Part shown: positions 1 to 12,862 of the stretch, piece by piece | Layout: every line of letters starts with the position of its first letter | How positions within the stretch are numbered: the stretch's first letter is position 1 | From: Ampullaceana balthica | Lineage: Eukaryota > Mollusca > Gastropoda > Lymnaeidae | NCBI GenBank assembly: GCA_944989445.1 | Contig: CALYLW010000053.1 | Coordinates: 543,501 to 607,500 of the forward strand | DNA length: 64,000 nucleotides | Direction of reading: 5' to 3' | The notes under the pieces: generated by a model | Told to the model about the DNA's origin: nothing | Seen by the model: only the letters and a program-made list of their open reading frames with translations | Databases searched by the model: none | Made by a program: the position numbers and the translations under genes

Positions 1-857
<857 letters not shown>

Positions 858-1654
858 GAGTAATATTAATATCTATCAAATGTGAGTCTTTTGAAAATGC
901 TATACACTAAATAGATTCTTATCTTTATAAAAAAAAATAAACATTCAGGACAACAAATTTGATGCCTTTGTGATAAAGTTTATGTACCCTTTATATTTGA
1001 TGTCTATTTAGTAGGTCTTAGACTTAGAATCAGTAAAAAGGTCATAACATTTAATTCCTTTGTGTCTTTTCACAACTTAATTAATGTATCATATTCTTTC
1101 CATGAGCTGTACTTAAACTATGAACAATAATTTGTCACCAATGACTTTCAAAAAATGATTTTTTTAAAAGTCTACAAATGTAGACATCATAACAATATCT
1201 TATACACAAGTAATGTAAATATTCTTTATAAAATAGTTTTCTGTAAATTCAAGCCTGTTTTATTGTATAGCGTCAAATGCTATTTGGCCTACTAATACTA
1301 CACACTGTTTCCAGTAAGTATTATATGCAATCTCCTAATTGTGTGATTTATTATTAATCAAGAAAACTTTTTTAAATACTCTCTCTTATCATCAACAATT
1401 AATGTCTACAAGCTACTTGTTTATTTTAGTTTGTTGGCTATCAATGATCAATGGCATGGGTTTACAGCAGCATTATATTGACAAATTATTGATGAATTGA
1501 AACTGCATTACTGCTTAGTCCACTAGTTTTCCTCTAACCTATGCATAATTGTTATTGCTTTAATTTCAATGTTATCCATCTCCCTATTGTCTTTAATATT
1601 TTTAGCATTTTTATGCATTGGCATTAGTCATTAGTAATTTTCTGTACATGTGTG
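858..1654. other. AT-rich stretch, no feature seen
   Basis: No ORF, splice-bounded exon or repeat family could be recognised here. Confidence 0.5.
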
Positions 1655-1772
1655 TGGGGGGGGGTCTCTGGACAGACCGGCGGTGGTGTGGGGGGTAGGG
1701 TCTCTCGACAGGCCGCGTGGTTTGGTGGGGGGGGGGTTAGGGTCTCTGAACAGACCAGTGGTGTGGACGTTC
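1655..1772. repeat. G-rich short tandem repeat, 3 diverged units
   Basis: Three copies of a unit containing GGTCTCTGGACAGACC (itself near-palindromic) alternate with G tracts. The 75-codon ORF across it is a low-complexity product and is not called a gene. Confidence 0.7.
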
Positions 1773-1856
1773 GGTCCTCATGAAATTGTTCAATTATTAA
1801 TAATAGTGTGGAGGGTGTTTAATGTTAATCTGGAAACCATAATGATTATCCAATTT

Positions 1857-1998
1857 TTTTTAAAAAAAGCAGAGTGATGTCCCTTAGCGTTAGGCTACAT
1901 AATTGAGTGTAAATCAATTAGTTAATCATATCAAATATATATTTACGCTCAATTATGTGGCCTAACGCTAAGGGGCATCACTCTGCTTTTTTAAAATT
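1857..1998. mobile_element. Foldback MITE-like hairpin
   Basis: Arms at 1868-1914 and 1941-1987 (47 bp each, about 4 mismatches) are reverse complements around a 26-bp spacer. The complementarity continues outward through AT runs to about 1857 and 1998. The outer arm motif is AGCAGAGTGATG. No coding capacity. Superfamily not assigned; no clear target duplication could be read in the AT-rich flanks. Confidence 0.85.
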
Positions 1999-2139
1999 TT
2001 GTGTTGTAAGCAGTGCTGATTGACTCAAATAGTAATTTTTTGGTGCAGTAATTTGGTGCGCTGCTTTCTAAAATTAGTTTAAAAATCGTTTGGTGATTAG
2101 CACTGTAAAAAACTATTATATAAATACTTTGTTTAATTT

Positions 2140-2610
2140 TCAGGAATATTTCGTATTTATCATACAAGGATAAGTTACTTGAGCTTTTGACCACACAAAA
2201 AAAAGAGGGCGCCTTAGGTGCCCTACAACCTCTATTTTAAATTACTTTGTGTACATTCAAGGTAGTTTAATATTACGTATCTATCATACAAGGACAAGTT
2301 TGTTGAGCTTTTGAAAAAAGTGGGCGCCTAGGGCGCCCTAAATAAAAGTGGGCGCCGCAGCACAACCTATATTATATACAATCTTTGTGTATATTTCAGG
2401 AATATTTCGTATTTATCATACAAGTACAAGGATAAGTTACTTGGGATTTTGACATAAAAAATAATAAAAAAACTATTATAAAATACTTTGTGTACATTTA
2501 AGAAAGTTTAATATTACGTATTTATCATACAAGGACAAGTTAGTTGGGCTTTTGAAAAAGGTGGGCACCGTAGGCGCCCTTAAAAAAAGGGAGGCGCCAC
2601 GGCGCAGCAG
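2140..2610. repeat. Tandem GGCGCC-containing repeat, about 4 units
   Basis: Four diverged units of 110-130 bp share a core like ATTTATCATACAAGGACAAG, then GTT(A)NTTGGGCTTTTG, then a GC-rich block with GGCGCC and a TAGGCGCC-like sequence. Core starts are near 2153, 2276, 2410 and 2517. Two more units of the same family occur at 47150-47300. Function unknown. Confidence 0.75.
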
Positions 2611-3776
2611 CTGTTTTCAATAAATCTCTTTAATATTTAAATTTGGTGATTTTTTAAAAATTCCATCCTTTGTAATTATGTGTTTTAAAATTATGTTTTT
2701 GGGTCTGATCGAACATGTAGTAAAAATAAAAATAGTTCAGTCATGGAAGCTGCGATTAGGTAACCAATGATTCTTTGGATTGCAAATCTCTGCATCTGGC
2801 CTGATTTGATCATTTTAAAATTAATACTAGCATTTACTGGCAAAAGGTATATACAAAAATAGTTTAATATTTTGTTTTATTTTATGTTTTTGCTCTTTTA
2901 ATGGTGCAGGGAGACAATTTGCTGCCTACTAAATATGAAACATATAGTGTCATTTGGCACAGTGAAATCTGCTGATCAGTTCTAGGGATCTTAGAAAAAA
3001 TGTGTCCCTTACATAAAGTCCCAAAAGGTCTAGGGGTGGACGGACGGACCTTCGGTTAACACTTCACTAAATGTTGTTTTTTCTATTTTAAAAAAAATAC
3101 AATAAATTAATTTTTGTATACCATGCCATACCTGAATTTAGGTGCAATTAGATTTTAAAGTTGATAAAGTCATAGGTATATCAGGATAAGTACGTTTTTT
3201 CATATTCAACATTTTTGAATATGAAATTGATGACACAAGTTAAAATGAGGTGACTTTGAATGAAAGCAAAGTACCCATACATTTAGTATTTAGAAATTAA
3301 AAACATATAAAAATAAATCATTTTCACTTCTAGATTTAATGCTTGATCAAAAACATTTTATTTTTAAAACTAGTGCAAGGGTAAAAGGAAAAATAATGTA
3401 AAGGGTTGACATTAAACAAATTTATTTTTGTCATTCCCGCTCAATGACAATTTTTGATTGTCATACTACTGTAAATTTGTTCACATTATCATTATCTCTG
3501 AATCTTGCCTTTAATTTGGATCTTGTTCTTTGAAGTCTTAACAAATATCTTGATCTTGTATTAATTTTTTTTTAATCCAAAATCCCTAAATCTTGAAATG
3601 TATAGTAATGATAGTAACTTAAGTAACTCTGGGCTAGAAAGATGAGTATCATTATTTAAGGTATGTCCTTGCAGAATAAAATTAGTTAGATGAAGATATT
3701 TGCCGAAGAGTTTCTTGTTCATGTGTCGACGGGAACCATCCCACTCTGTTGGAGATGTGGTGTACGGCCTGTTAAT
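2611..3776. other. AT-rich stretch, no gene seen
   Basis: Nothing recognisable apart from a short GGACGGACGGACC simple motif near 3038. A 97-codon minus-strand ORF at 3561-3854 runs into the adjacent transposon end and has no protein-like composition. Confidence 0.4.
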
Positions 3777-4838
3777 TAGGGGTCTATCGGTAGCATGTAA
3801 AGGTCCCGATATTGACGTCACCGATATTTCATAATAAGTGACATTTTGACCCAAAAAAAAACGGAAACAAAAAAAACTATCATTTAGATTTACAATATCT
3901 CGACAAATTAATATATCGACCCCGATACCGGTATTGAAATAGTCAAAAAGAGAGTCCTAGTATTAATATGTGCAGCCACGATACAGTGTGCCATGTGCTT
4001 AGGTATTGTTTAGGTATCGGCCGATTTTCGTATGCTCAGAAATACTGTGTAAATAGTGCCGATGCCAAGTATACCGTAATTGCTCTAATAAATGTATAAC
4101 ATGTAAACATTATGTTCACGTAATTGCTCTAATAGCAAAGATGCACGCAGATCGCAGATGTCTAAAACATTTCGTTTCGTATGGAATAACAAAATGTACC
4201 GTGTGAAGACTTGTTGTCATTGGCAACCATTCAACCTTTAACCTCATTTTCATTCTATTACTAGTATTACTATTACTTTGTCCTCATTGTTTCATTCATA
4301 AAGGTGGTCGTGTGCAAAAGCCATTAAACTATTGGTTAGAATTAATAATTATGAGTCAAGGTTGAAGTTTCAAAAGGACTTCCTAATTTTGCTTGTACAT
4401 TTTTATAAAGGACGGTTAGTTTTGTTATGAGTCCTATGTAGGTCATGATCTGGAACTTGTAAACACATCGGAAACTTCGTTTCGGTGAAATAAAATCGTT
4501 AATATCGGCAAAACTGGATATCGGTAGACCCCTTAATTATAAAATATAAATAATTACGAGTGATAAATTTAAGAATGACGTCATCAAATATGACCGCTGT
4601 TATTTTTGTCCTAACAAATACTCATATCGGAAAAAAATATCTGTAATATCGGCAAAAATGCTTATCGGTAGACCCCTAATATAAAAGATAAATAATTAGG
4701 AGTGATAAATTTAAGAATGACGTCATCAAATATTACAGCTGGTTTTTGTCCGAACAATTACTCATATCGGCACTCATATCGGCAAAAAAAATATCGGTAT
4801 CGGTAATATCGGCAAAAAGGCATATCGGTAGACCCCTA
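3777..4838. mobile_element. Non-autonomous hAT element with triplicated 3' end
   Basis: Termini are TAGGGGTCTATCGG on the left and its near complement (CGGTAGACCCCTA) on the right. Flanks are CTGTTAAT (3769-3776) and TTGTTAAT (4839-4846), a 7/8 match to an 8-bp target duplication as expected for hAT. The right end occurs three times in tandem (ending near 4541, 4678 and 4838), each with a preceding block that includes the palindrome TGACGTCA (4576, 4718) and repeated ATATCGG motifs. No transposase ORF. Confidence 0.8.
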
Positions 4839-5141
4839 TTGTTAATGTCTAGCATAAAGCGCTGATTGTTAAAATAAAGATTTACATGCGGCCTTACTGT
4901 GTAGGAAGAAGCATAAAAAAAAGTAAGATGAATGTATAAAAATGTGTTGAATTTGAATTTTCAATATAATATAATTAAATTATGTTTATTTTGCACATCT
5001 TATCAGGTTTAAATTTTGTAATTTTTAAACAAATCTATTTTAATGATTAATTTGTAATTAATTCATTTTTGTGTGGAATTCTTGTTGCGACCAGTCTCTC
5101 TCACCCACACCCTGTGCGTGCCGCCACAAAATTTGAATTTT

Positions 5142-5260
5142 GGCCCCTGTCTTTGACAATTATAATTTTGACATTTGGCTGGACCCCTGTCTTTGACTAT
5201 TTTAATTTTGATACTTGGCTGGACCACTGTCTTTGACAATTATAATTTTGATGTTTGGCT
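5142..5260 (+). repeat. 40-bp tandem repeat, 3 copies
   Basis: Units at 5142-5180, 5181-5220 and 5221-5260 share CCCTGTCTTTGACAATTATA and end in TTTGGCT. Substitutions are few; unit length is almost constant at 40 bp. Confidence 0.9.
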
Positions 5261-6525
5261 GCCAAAAAGTTTAAACCTGACTATTCACTATTTAAGGATA
5301 CCAGTACCACTCATGACCAAAGTACACAACACGCTTATACTTATCGATCTTTAATTTTAACACTGCACACTATTTGTATAAAAAATTTTTCAAGCGTTAG
5401 ATTTTAATTTTAAATTCCCTCCCTTAGGGATTCTTACAAAATATGCTAAATTGATTAATAAAATTCTATATAGCTTTAGCTCTTCAATAACGCCATTGTG
5501 AGCTGTGACAATTAAACACTAAGTTGCACTCGGTGAGTGTAAAATTCAGCCAAGAGCTCAAGAGCAGAATTTTGAAAATGCCATACACTAACTGTGAAAT
5601 GGGTATTGTTACTTTGCACAGCTAGAAAATTATAGTAATTGTATAATAAAATTACTATTGTAATGTATACATTTGTAGTGTACAAAAAAAAATAATAACT
5701 CGGGTGTGATTCATATTGAAATAATTTGATTTGATTTTCTTGTGAACGGTTAAATAAAATTAAACGGTACTTAACTACCATGCTTTCTGGATCAATCTTT
5801 TGTGTAGCCTAGGCCCTGCTAACAATGTTTTCCATTTTTATTACACGCTTTTATTTAAGTCACATTGTATGTTGTATCCATCCATCCATCCTTCCTTCAA
5901 AACTTGAAACGTAAAAATTATACCACTTCTGATGGTCCTAGAGATCTAAAAATTTTACCACAGATAGATCTTGGATGACAATGCATTGTTTCAAAATTTC
6001 AGATCGATCGAATGTACCGTATTGAAATTATTGCATTTTTAGTTTATCTATAGTCTATATATAAGCATCGGTACCCGTCTGCTTTGTTGACATCCATGAG
6101 TTCACCACGTGAACACATCACCGTGGTATACAACGTTGGGCGGGCGCTTATGGGGTGTTTGGTATAAAAAAAATAGTGGTAAAAAAGTTGTGTGGGCTTC
6201 AGACGTGAATTTTAAAGAGTTTTTATTATAAGTTTTAAAAAAATAGCTGTAAAAACAAAGTTTTTGACTATAAATCCCTTATATATGAGACATAACTAAA
6301 AGTAGTGATTATGTTAAAAGCGTGTCCTTTTAAAAAAAAAGATTTTTTAAATATTACTTATTCAAGATGATTGTCGCACGCATAAAAATTGGTTACAGCG
6401 ATGTCAGTTATCCGCTAGTCTATACTATAACTATATAATGATGCATCTACTCAAATTCAGTGGGGTGTCATCCCTTGGATAGTGTCTCCTGGTGCGGTAC
6501 GCATCTCCTGCACCATCATCTACGC
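5261..6525. other. Intergenic stretch with repeat fragments
   Basis: Contains a CATC simple repeat (about 5879-5892), a reverse-orientation scrap of the 480-bp dispersed family near 5985-6020 (TCAGATCGATCGAATGTACC), and a plus-orientation scrap near 6250-6330 (AGTTTTTGACTATAAATCCC). No gene recognised; the 89-codon minus ORF at 5512-5781 has no recognisable domain. Confidence 0.5.
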
Positions 6526-6600
6526 CAGTGCTTCTCAAAGTGGTGGTCCGCGGACCGGTGCCGGTCCGTGAGCCATTAGCCGCCGGTCCCAGGAAGGAAT
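6526..6600 (+). mobile_element. Left terminus of a hAT element
   Basis: CAGTGCTTCTCAAAG followed by GTGGTCCGCGGACC is a typical hAT terminus and matches the ends of the complete small copy at 17504-17688. It lies about 480 bp upstream of a ZBED-like transposase relic in the same orientation and is probably its 5' end. A mutually consistent right end with matching target duplication was not found. Confidence 0.7.
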
Positions 6601-7969
6601 CAGAAAGGAAAGAAAAATCTAATTATAATTCTCCATTTGCAACCATTAATACTAACTAATCCTATAAACTGTGTCAATTTTTCGACACAAGCACATAAAA
6701 TGAAACAAATAATTTAAAATAAATTTATAAAATTTTAATAAAATTTAGGATGTAGACATCCTTATACTTTTATTGATACTTCATTACATACTAATACAAC
6801 GAGCTTTCAAATATTCAAGCAAGGCAGTTCACGATTACGTTGTTGGCAAATGTCAGATAAAATTTAAATATTATTTTGGAGTGTATACGGATGGTCATGG
6901 TGTTGCGGTCATGACTGGGCGGCGTTGTGGAATTATCACGATATAGGAATCAGCACCAGTTTTGTTCACTGTGAAAGTTTCGCCACCAAGCAAATTTCAA
7001 CACAAACGGCTTTTACTGCATGCTGATGTGCATTGGTTGTCTTGGGGAAAAATAATGTCGAGAGTTTTTGATTTGCGAAGAGAGCTCGACCAATTTCTTC
7101 GGTAGAAAATACCGGATTGGTCTCAACTATTTTGAAATGTGAATTGGACAGCCAAGTTGGCTGGCGTGACTGATATCTTTGCCATTTTAATGAGCGCAAT
7201 ATCTCCATGTAAGGATGCATGGCTTCATGCCTTGCAATGGCAGACAAGAAAGCAAGCGGCATGGAAGAAGCGAGTATGAGCAGATTATTTGGATATGTTT
7301 CCCAATTCGACAAAAATTACAGATAATGGAGATGAAGAGTTTGATGTGCTATTTCTATCTCTACAAAAAGTCATCATTGAGTACTTTACAAAATTTATCG
7401 ACCGTTTCGAATTCTACTTTCCCTCGTTTAGGTACTGGATGAATACGCAATCAATGTATTCCATCGAAGGTTCATTTGGGAGATAAATTGCTAGAGTTAA
7501 TTGTGGATGAAGGATTCAAAATGAATGTTGGAACTGTGACCTCTCTTGCATCCTTTTTGGATTCACATAAGGGGCCATCCATATATCAAATAGTACGTAC
7601 GCAAGGAGGGGGTCTTAAATTTACGGCATTTTGCGTACGGAGGGGGGAGGGGTTGTCTCTACTGAATGTGTACGTACGCACAACAAATTTAATTTGCATA
7701 ATACTAAGCATAGTAACGTAAACCGCTCTGGCTGCAAACGGCATTCGAGACCGACTGAGTCAAGACTGATAAGCAATAATGTTATATAATTTATTGCAAA
7801 CAAAATTGTGAACTTTTAATTGCTGGGAAGTAATTAACATTTGATTCAGACCAAACGTTTACACATCATTAAAATATATCCGTCGGGTTTATATTTACAT
7901 TTCTTGAAATTAGCTGAAGTTTCTTTTTCGCCCACCGGTGCCTATTAGTATTAGCTGTTATAAACACAC

Positions 7970-8369
7970 AACGGGACGGCGATTTCACGCACCTGGGGGG
8001 GGGGTCTATATTTGTGACGATGTGTGACTTGTGGGGGGTGCTAGAGACATGTGACGTCACGTCAAAACGAGCAACATTAAATAAAAGTTCCACTTAAATA
8101 TTTTATTTGTTACATGGTGTTTTACATGACTTCACACGTGTTACGATATTAGAATGCAGGCCTACACTAAATAAATACTTAAATGACAAAAAGTGATTTT
8201 AAACATGCTCTTTTTCAAATAAAATACAGCTTTTATGGGGGGGGGGCGAAAAGCTTTGTGACGTCATCTTGGAGGGGGTGGTCTAAGATTTTGTGACGAC
8301 CCTTTACGAGGGGGGAGGGGGGAATGAAAAATCTGCCAAAATCGCGTGACGTCATTTATGGACAGCCCT
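7970..8369. mobile_element. CRE-MITE copy A (GGGGCCGTCC family)
   Basis: Right end has GCGTGACGTCATTTATGGAC then AGCCCT; the left end is degraded (GGACGGCGATTTCACGCACC near 7973). Contains the family's internal blocks: a GTGTTACGATATTA motif, ACTAAATAAATACTTAAATG, and G-rich tracts next to TGTGACG. TGACGTCA lies at 8348-8355. Confidence 0.65.
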
Positions 8370-8754
8370 CCGGGGCTGTCCGTAAATAACATTTCGCACC
8401 TAGAGGGGCGAGGGGATCGACCATTTGTGACGAAGGGGAGGGGTAGTATAAGAAATGTCAGGTCACATCAAAACACGTAACTTAAAATAAAAGTTGTACT
8501 TAAAATTAAAAATTTGTCTGTTTAAAATTTATTTAATGACGTTTTACATTGGCTTCGCGCGTGTTACGATCAGTGGCGGATTTAGCTATAGGGCAGGGGG
8601 GTCGGCTTGCCCCCCCCCCGCGCCCCTGCTGGGTCTAAAATGGCGCCCCCTAAAAGACGCCCTCGATGAACACTAAAATGGTGTCACTAGAGCAGAAAAA
8701 AAATTGCTAAACACGAAACTTCTAATCAAAACCAAAATGCTTGCTAAATATCGT

Positions 8755-10535
8755 ATTTCAAATGATGAAACTAATATCTGGTTTAAATCTCGCATCTGAG
8801 TTATCGGCGACAATTGATAAGGAAGTTAATTCTGCACAATTAGTTGCTTTAATTATTGATTCAACCATTAATATATCTAGAATTGATCAGATGTCAGTTT
8901 CTTTACGTTAATTTTTTTAAATCAGGACATGTTGTGGAAAGATTTATAATTTATAGGCTTTTATACTTTAGTAAACAGCGGTTGGATAGTGAAGTCAATA
9001 GTGCGCTCGCCTCACAAGCTGAGGGGCGTGGGATCTAGCCTACGTTAAAGCCACAATAAAAATGGAATGATTAACGCTAAGAGAGTCCTCCACTGACCTG
9101 GAAGGGAGAGAGGGTGCCCACCAAGGTCTACCAAGTCCCACCCCTAGTAAGTTCAAATGGAAACATTAGGAGCTCCTACGACCACCGGTTATGAGCCTTA
9201 TTTTAAAAAAAAATTAAAATAAGCTTCCGCATTTGCTGAGAAGATTTTAACGGTACTACAAAAGCGAAACCTTGATTTCACAATCTGTCGAGGACAGGCA
9301 TACTCTGGAATTAAGAGTGCCCTTCAAACACAAATGAAGAAACTTTCACCCAATTGTTGTGCCCATGTTTTTGAATTTGGTTACTATCGAAGCAATGTCT
9401 GTAACACTGATGTACAGTTGGTTTTCGGCACAGCTTTAAGGTTGTATGCCATCCTTACGTCTAGTTTACCACGTCTACATACACTTAAAGAACACCAGAA
9501 ATCTCAATATGAATCAACAGTAGATACTCTGAAACGACTTTCTGATACAAGATGTGCAAGGCGTAAGCATGCAGTTCATTCAGTTGTTGGATCATTCTCT
9601 GCTATTCTAGCCACACTTGATTCAGGGAAATCAACAGAATATAAAGGAAGTGTCAAAGCAGAAGCTATGGGAAAATCTGTTTTAATAACAAAAATATTCT
9701 TTTGTTTTTCTGATGCTATTTGTACAAAAGTTATCTTCGTCTTATCAAACTACTTTCAACGCCTTTGAAAAAACAATTGATCGATGTTGGAAGAAATAAG
9801 TTTATTGAAATGAGAAGCCATGAAGCTTTTGAAATTTTGAATGTAGATGTCAAATCATTTATTAACGAAAATTGTTCCTAACTAGATGTTAAAACAGAAT
9901 TTAAAGAAAAGCGAATTGGAAAAAAGAAAAGTATTGTAGGCGAACTTAGCAGAGATAAAATGGCTGATGGTCCAACTACACGCTTTAAATCTGAAAACGT
10001 ACTTCATTATCATGGATACACTTGTAACACAAATAGATGATCGATTTAATGACTTTTGGAGCACAGTTACTTATTTCTATTGTATTGATCCATCACACAT
10101 GTCGGAAGAAAATAAAGATTATTTTACAGTTTATGCAAAATTTACAAACACGAAATTAACATTGAAGAAGCAATCGTAGAATATGATACTTTCAAAGATT
10201 TGTATGCAATAATATATTCCACACTATCTAGTGAACTATAACTTAAAAAGGTTCAGCCATTCTTGACTGAAATAAATGGCATCAGGTATACCTAATTTGT
10301 CAATACTCTATAAAATTTACATGACTCTTCCTGTTAGCAGTGCTACTGCTGAAAGAAGTTTCAGTAGATTGAAACTCATCAAAAATTATTTGCGCTCAAC
10401 AATGACAAAAGAACGTATGTCTTGATTGGCATTAATTTCAACTGAACGTGATCTAGCTGAGAACGTTGACTTTGAATCAACGATAAAAATAAATCGTTTT
10501 GCTTCAATAAGATCACGTAGAAAGCAATTTATATA
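8755..10535 (+). pseudogene. ZMYM1-like (DUF4371/hAT) transposase, broken
   Basis: Plus-strand pieces align in order to zinc-finger MYM-type 1-like transposases. The N-terminal piece near 8770-8910 has LNLASELSATIDKEVNSAQL. A second piece near 9225-9720 has LDFTICRGQAYSGIKSALQ and LKRLSDTRCARRKHAV. The hAT dimerisation domain at about 10310-10535 has MTLPVSSATAERSFSRLKLI followed by KNYLRSTMTKERM. Stops and frameshifts occur between and within the pieces, and a SINE sits inside near 8980-9225. Such proteins cut and paste the element through its TIRs; this copy cannot encode one protein. Confidence 0.85.
8978..9225 (+). mobile_element. tRNA-derived SINE (candidate)
   Basis: The head resembles a tRNA with D-loop-like TAGTGCGCTCGCCTCACAAG and a decayed B box (GTGGGATCTAGCC). 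It is followed by an unrelated body and an A-rich tail near 9212-9225. It interrupts the transposase relic. Boundaries are approximate; no clear target duplication was read. Confidence 0.5.
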
Positions 10536-10549
10536 GTGCTCAGGGCTCT

Positions 10550-10650
10550 ATCTTATCTGTTACAGACGCTCCTTCTATACAGAAGACTTGTGCGTCCTAT
10601 GCTTATCCATGGTTTGTGTTTAGTCATGCATTCTTATTAGAGTTTTAAAT
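10550..10650 (-). mobile_element. LINE 3'-end fragment
   Basis: Shares ACAGACGCTCCTTCTATACA and the following CATGGTTTGTGTTTAGTC with the 3' end of the LINE at 56045-57532, in the same orientation. Only about 100 bp remain, so it is a severely 5'-truncated insertion. Confidence 0.8.
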
Positions 10651-10984
10651 GTTTATTTAAGGAACTTATAATCGTTGTTTGTGTAAAGTTCATTGATTTT
10701 CCCAAAGCTTGATGCTCAAACTTCCAGTGATAAATTATCTTTTTTTTAAATTCTGAAGTAAATTGTTTAGTTTATTTATAAGCATAATATTATTAGCACT
10801 CTTTGTGTGTGTGTGTTACTAATCCTGACCAATCCGCTCCACCAAGTGTCCTTGTTTTTCATTAGTTGTAGCATCAGATTAACTGGTCTTAAACTGAACT
10901 ATTTAAATTTTGTCAGCTAAAATTCTCATTTCATTCTTTCAGATAGAAAACTATTACAAGAACTAAAAACAGTAGCTCTTAAAA

Positions 10985-11505
10985 TTTTATTGGTAATAAA
11001 AAAAACGTTAAAAAAACAACAAGTTTTTGGCTATAAATCTTTTATGTACGAGAAATAACTAAAGGAATGTTTATTATAATACGCAGCGCAAGACAATCCA
11101 AAAATACAAAATGTTTGTTATGTGTCGCAAAACATGTTTAATATAATGCGCACCGATCAGGAATATGTTTTTAAAAAGTATTGTCAATAAAATACGCACC
11201 TTATTGTGCGACAGAAAGGATGTTCAATATAATATGCACCGCGACACTTTATCTAAAAAAATAACATGATACAAAGCGATAAATAAAATAATACAAAATT
11301 CAATAATTTAATTACAGTACATGCGATCGATATGAAATTTTGACACATCGTTTTTATCGTTGGCACAAAACTGCCTGCAAAATTTCAGCTCGCTAACTTA
11401 CGAGGAAGTGTGTTAAAAATCGATCCAAAGTTTTGCGACAAGCAAGCAAGCAAACAAGAGCTCAAACAAACAAGACACCACGAGTTAATATAAAGGATTT
11501 AAAAA
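10985..11505 (+). repeat. Dispersed ~480-bp repeat, copy 1
   Basis: Starts near GTTTTTGGCTATAAATC and ends ACACCACGAGTTAATATAAA. Contains four degenerate copies of an ATAATACGCACC-like word and a GCGATCGATATGAAATTTTG block. Ends carry AAATCTTTTAT / ATAAAGGATTT, a possible short terminal inverted repeat. Other copies are near 19035-20025, 30945-31460 and 33870-34315. Confidence 0.8.
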
Positions 11506-12707
11506 TAAGTTGTTCTCTTTGCAACTAAGTTCATAATATGCTGTCATCTTTTTATACTACATATGATATATGCATATAATATGCATATGATAAATGATTT
11601 CTTTAATTATTTAGGACTTTTATTATTTATTAACATTTTTTAAAATTATATTTCATTTTCATTTGTGACCTGAATATAAAGCAATTGTTTATATATTGAA
11701 GAGATTCATTTCAATGGTTTGATGTAAACAAAAAGAATGTTAAATAATGTACTTTGAATGATCAACGCAGCATTTATTATTTAACACTTAGTTATTTGTT
11801 TGAGTTACTGTCACTGCAATTTATGGCAAGCTGAACAAACTGATGGGTCATCTTGCAGATAGTACAACAAACTATTGGAGGCCTATAAAAAAAATTAACC
11901 AAACTCTACCTCATTATCAAAACATAATAAGTTTATAGTCTTTGGGCTATGAACTTATTATGTTGAGATTCTACGTTAAAGTCTGCTAGGATATTCAGCA
12001 ATTGAAAGTGAACACAAAGGATTATGAAAAATTTTGATTTTGTCACAAATAACAGCTCCCAAATTAACTACCATTTTCATAAATTCAATTGATTAACCAA
12101 ATCTACTTAAGACTAGATGTTTCTTTTTGTCTAGTATTTGCCACAGGGGAACTCTGAAAATGTATGTAACATAAACAACACACCTTAGATTTCATATTTG
12201 AGTCTGCAGCAGTCTCTTAAGATGAAAACTTATAAAGTAAATCTCAAGTGAGCAGAAATGTTTTTATCAACATAAAATATAGTTATAAGAGTGAATCTCA
12301 TATCAAATTTCTAATCTTCATTGCAGAACGAGCAATTTAAACAAATGAATTTTATTTCAATTTCAGCACCTAGAAATATTTGTACTTAAAGTGAATGAAT
12401 AAAAAAAAATTGCGGCGCCCCCTGAAATTCTCCTGGCCCCCCCCCACGCAGGCAAACCTAAATCCGCCACTGGTTACGATATTAAAGTGCAGCCTTACAC
12501 TAAATACATACTTAAATGACAAAAGTGATTTGAAACATGCTAATTTTTAAATTAAAAAAAAATTTTTTTTGGGGGGGAATGGGCATTTTTGTGACGTAAT
12601 ATTGGAAAAGAGGGGGGGGGGTCTAACTTTTAGTGAAGACGCGTGTCGTTGGGGGGGGGGTGTGAAAAATCGGCCATAATCGCGGGAGGTCATTAATGGA
12701 CGGTTCC

Positions 12708-12862
12708 AAAGCTTTGCGCCCCCCCCCCGAAAAAATCCGCATTTTCAAATATTTTAGTGCGCAATTTTGATGTGCGTCACATTTCTTAAACACCCCCCCT
12801 CGTCACAAACGCGCGACCCCACCCCCTTTTTAGGCGTGTGATGTCATTTATGGGTGGCTTCA
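12708..12862. mobile_element. CRE-MITE fragment, copy C
   Basis: Ends GTGATGTCATTTATGGGTGGC, a decayed family terminus. C-rich tracts and CGTCACAAACGCGCGACC match the family's subterminal region. Only one end is present. Confidence 0.55.

Larger units (their letters stand above)
8571..12472 (+). mobile_element. hAT transposon with ZMYM1-like transposase, perfect 8-bp TSD
   Basis: Termini CAGTGGCGGATTTAG and, at the right, CTAAATCCGCCACTG are inverted repeats, flanked by GTTACGAT on both sides (8563-8570, 12473-12480). C-rich tracts follow each terminus. The interior has a broken transposase gene in plus orientation, a tRNA-derived SINE, a LINE 3' end and a copy of the 480-bp repeat. Intact flanking duplication implies a fairly recent insertion, but the transposase is dead. 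Confidence 0.93.
8372..12707. mobile_element. CRE-MITE copy B, interrupted by a 3.9-kb hAT element
   Basis: Left end GGGGCTGTCCGTAAATAACA and right end ATTAATGGACGGTTCC are diverged versions of the family termini. The body matches copy A on both sides of the inserted hAT element (8571-12472): the interrupted word is GTTACGAT, which the insertion duplicated. Without the insert the copy is about 430 bp. Confidence 0.7.

Noticed and set aside
1650..1877. 75-codon ORF
   Set aside because: Built from a short G-rich tandem repeat and ends in the hairpin element.
6966..7313. 115-codon minus-strand ORF
   Set aside because: The plus strand here encodes the recognisable ZBED-like transposase blocks; the minus ORF is its shadow.
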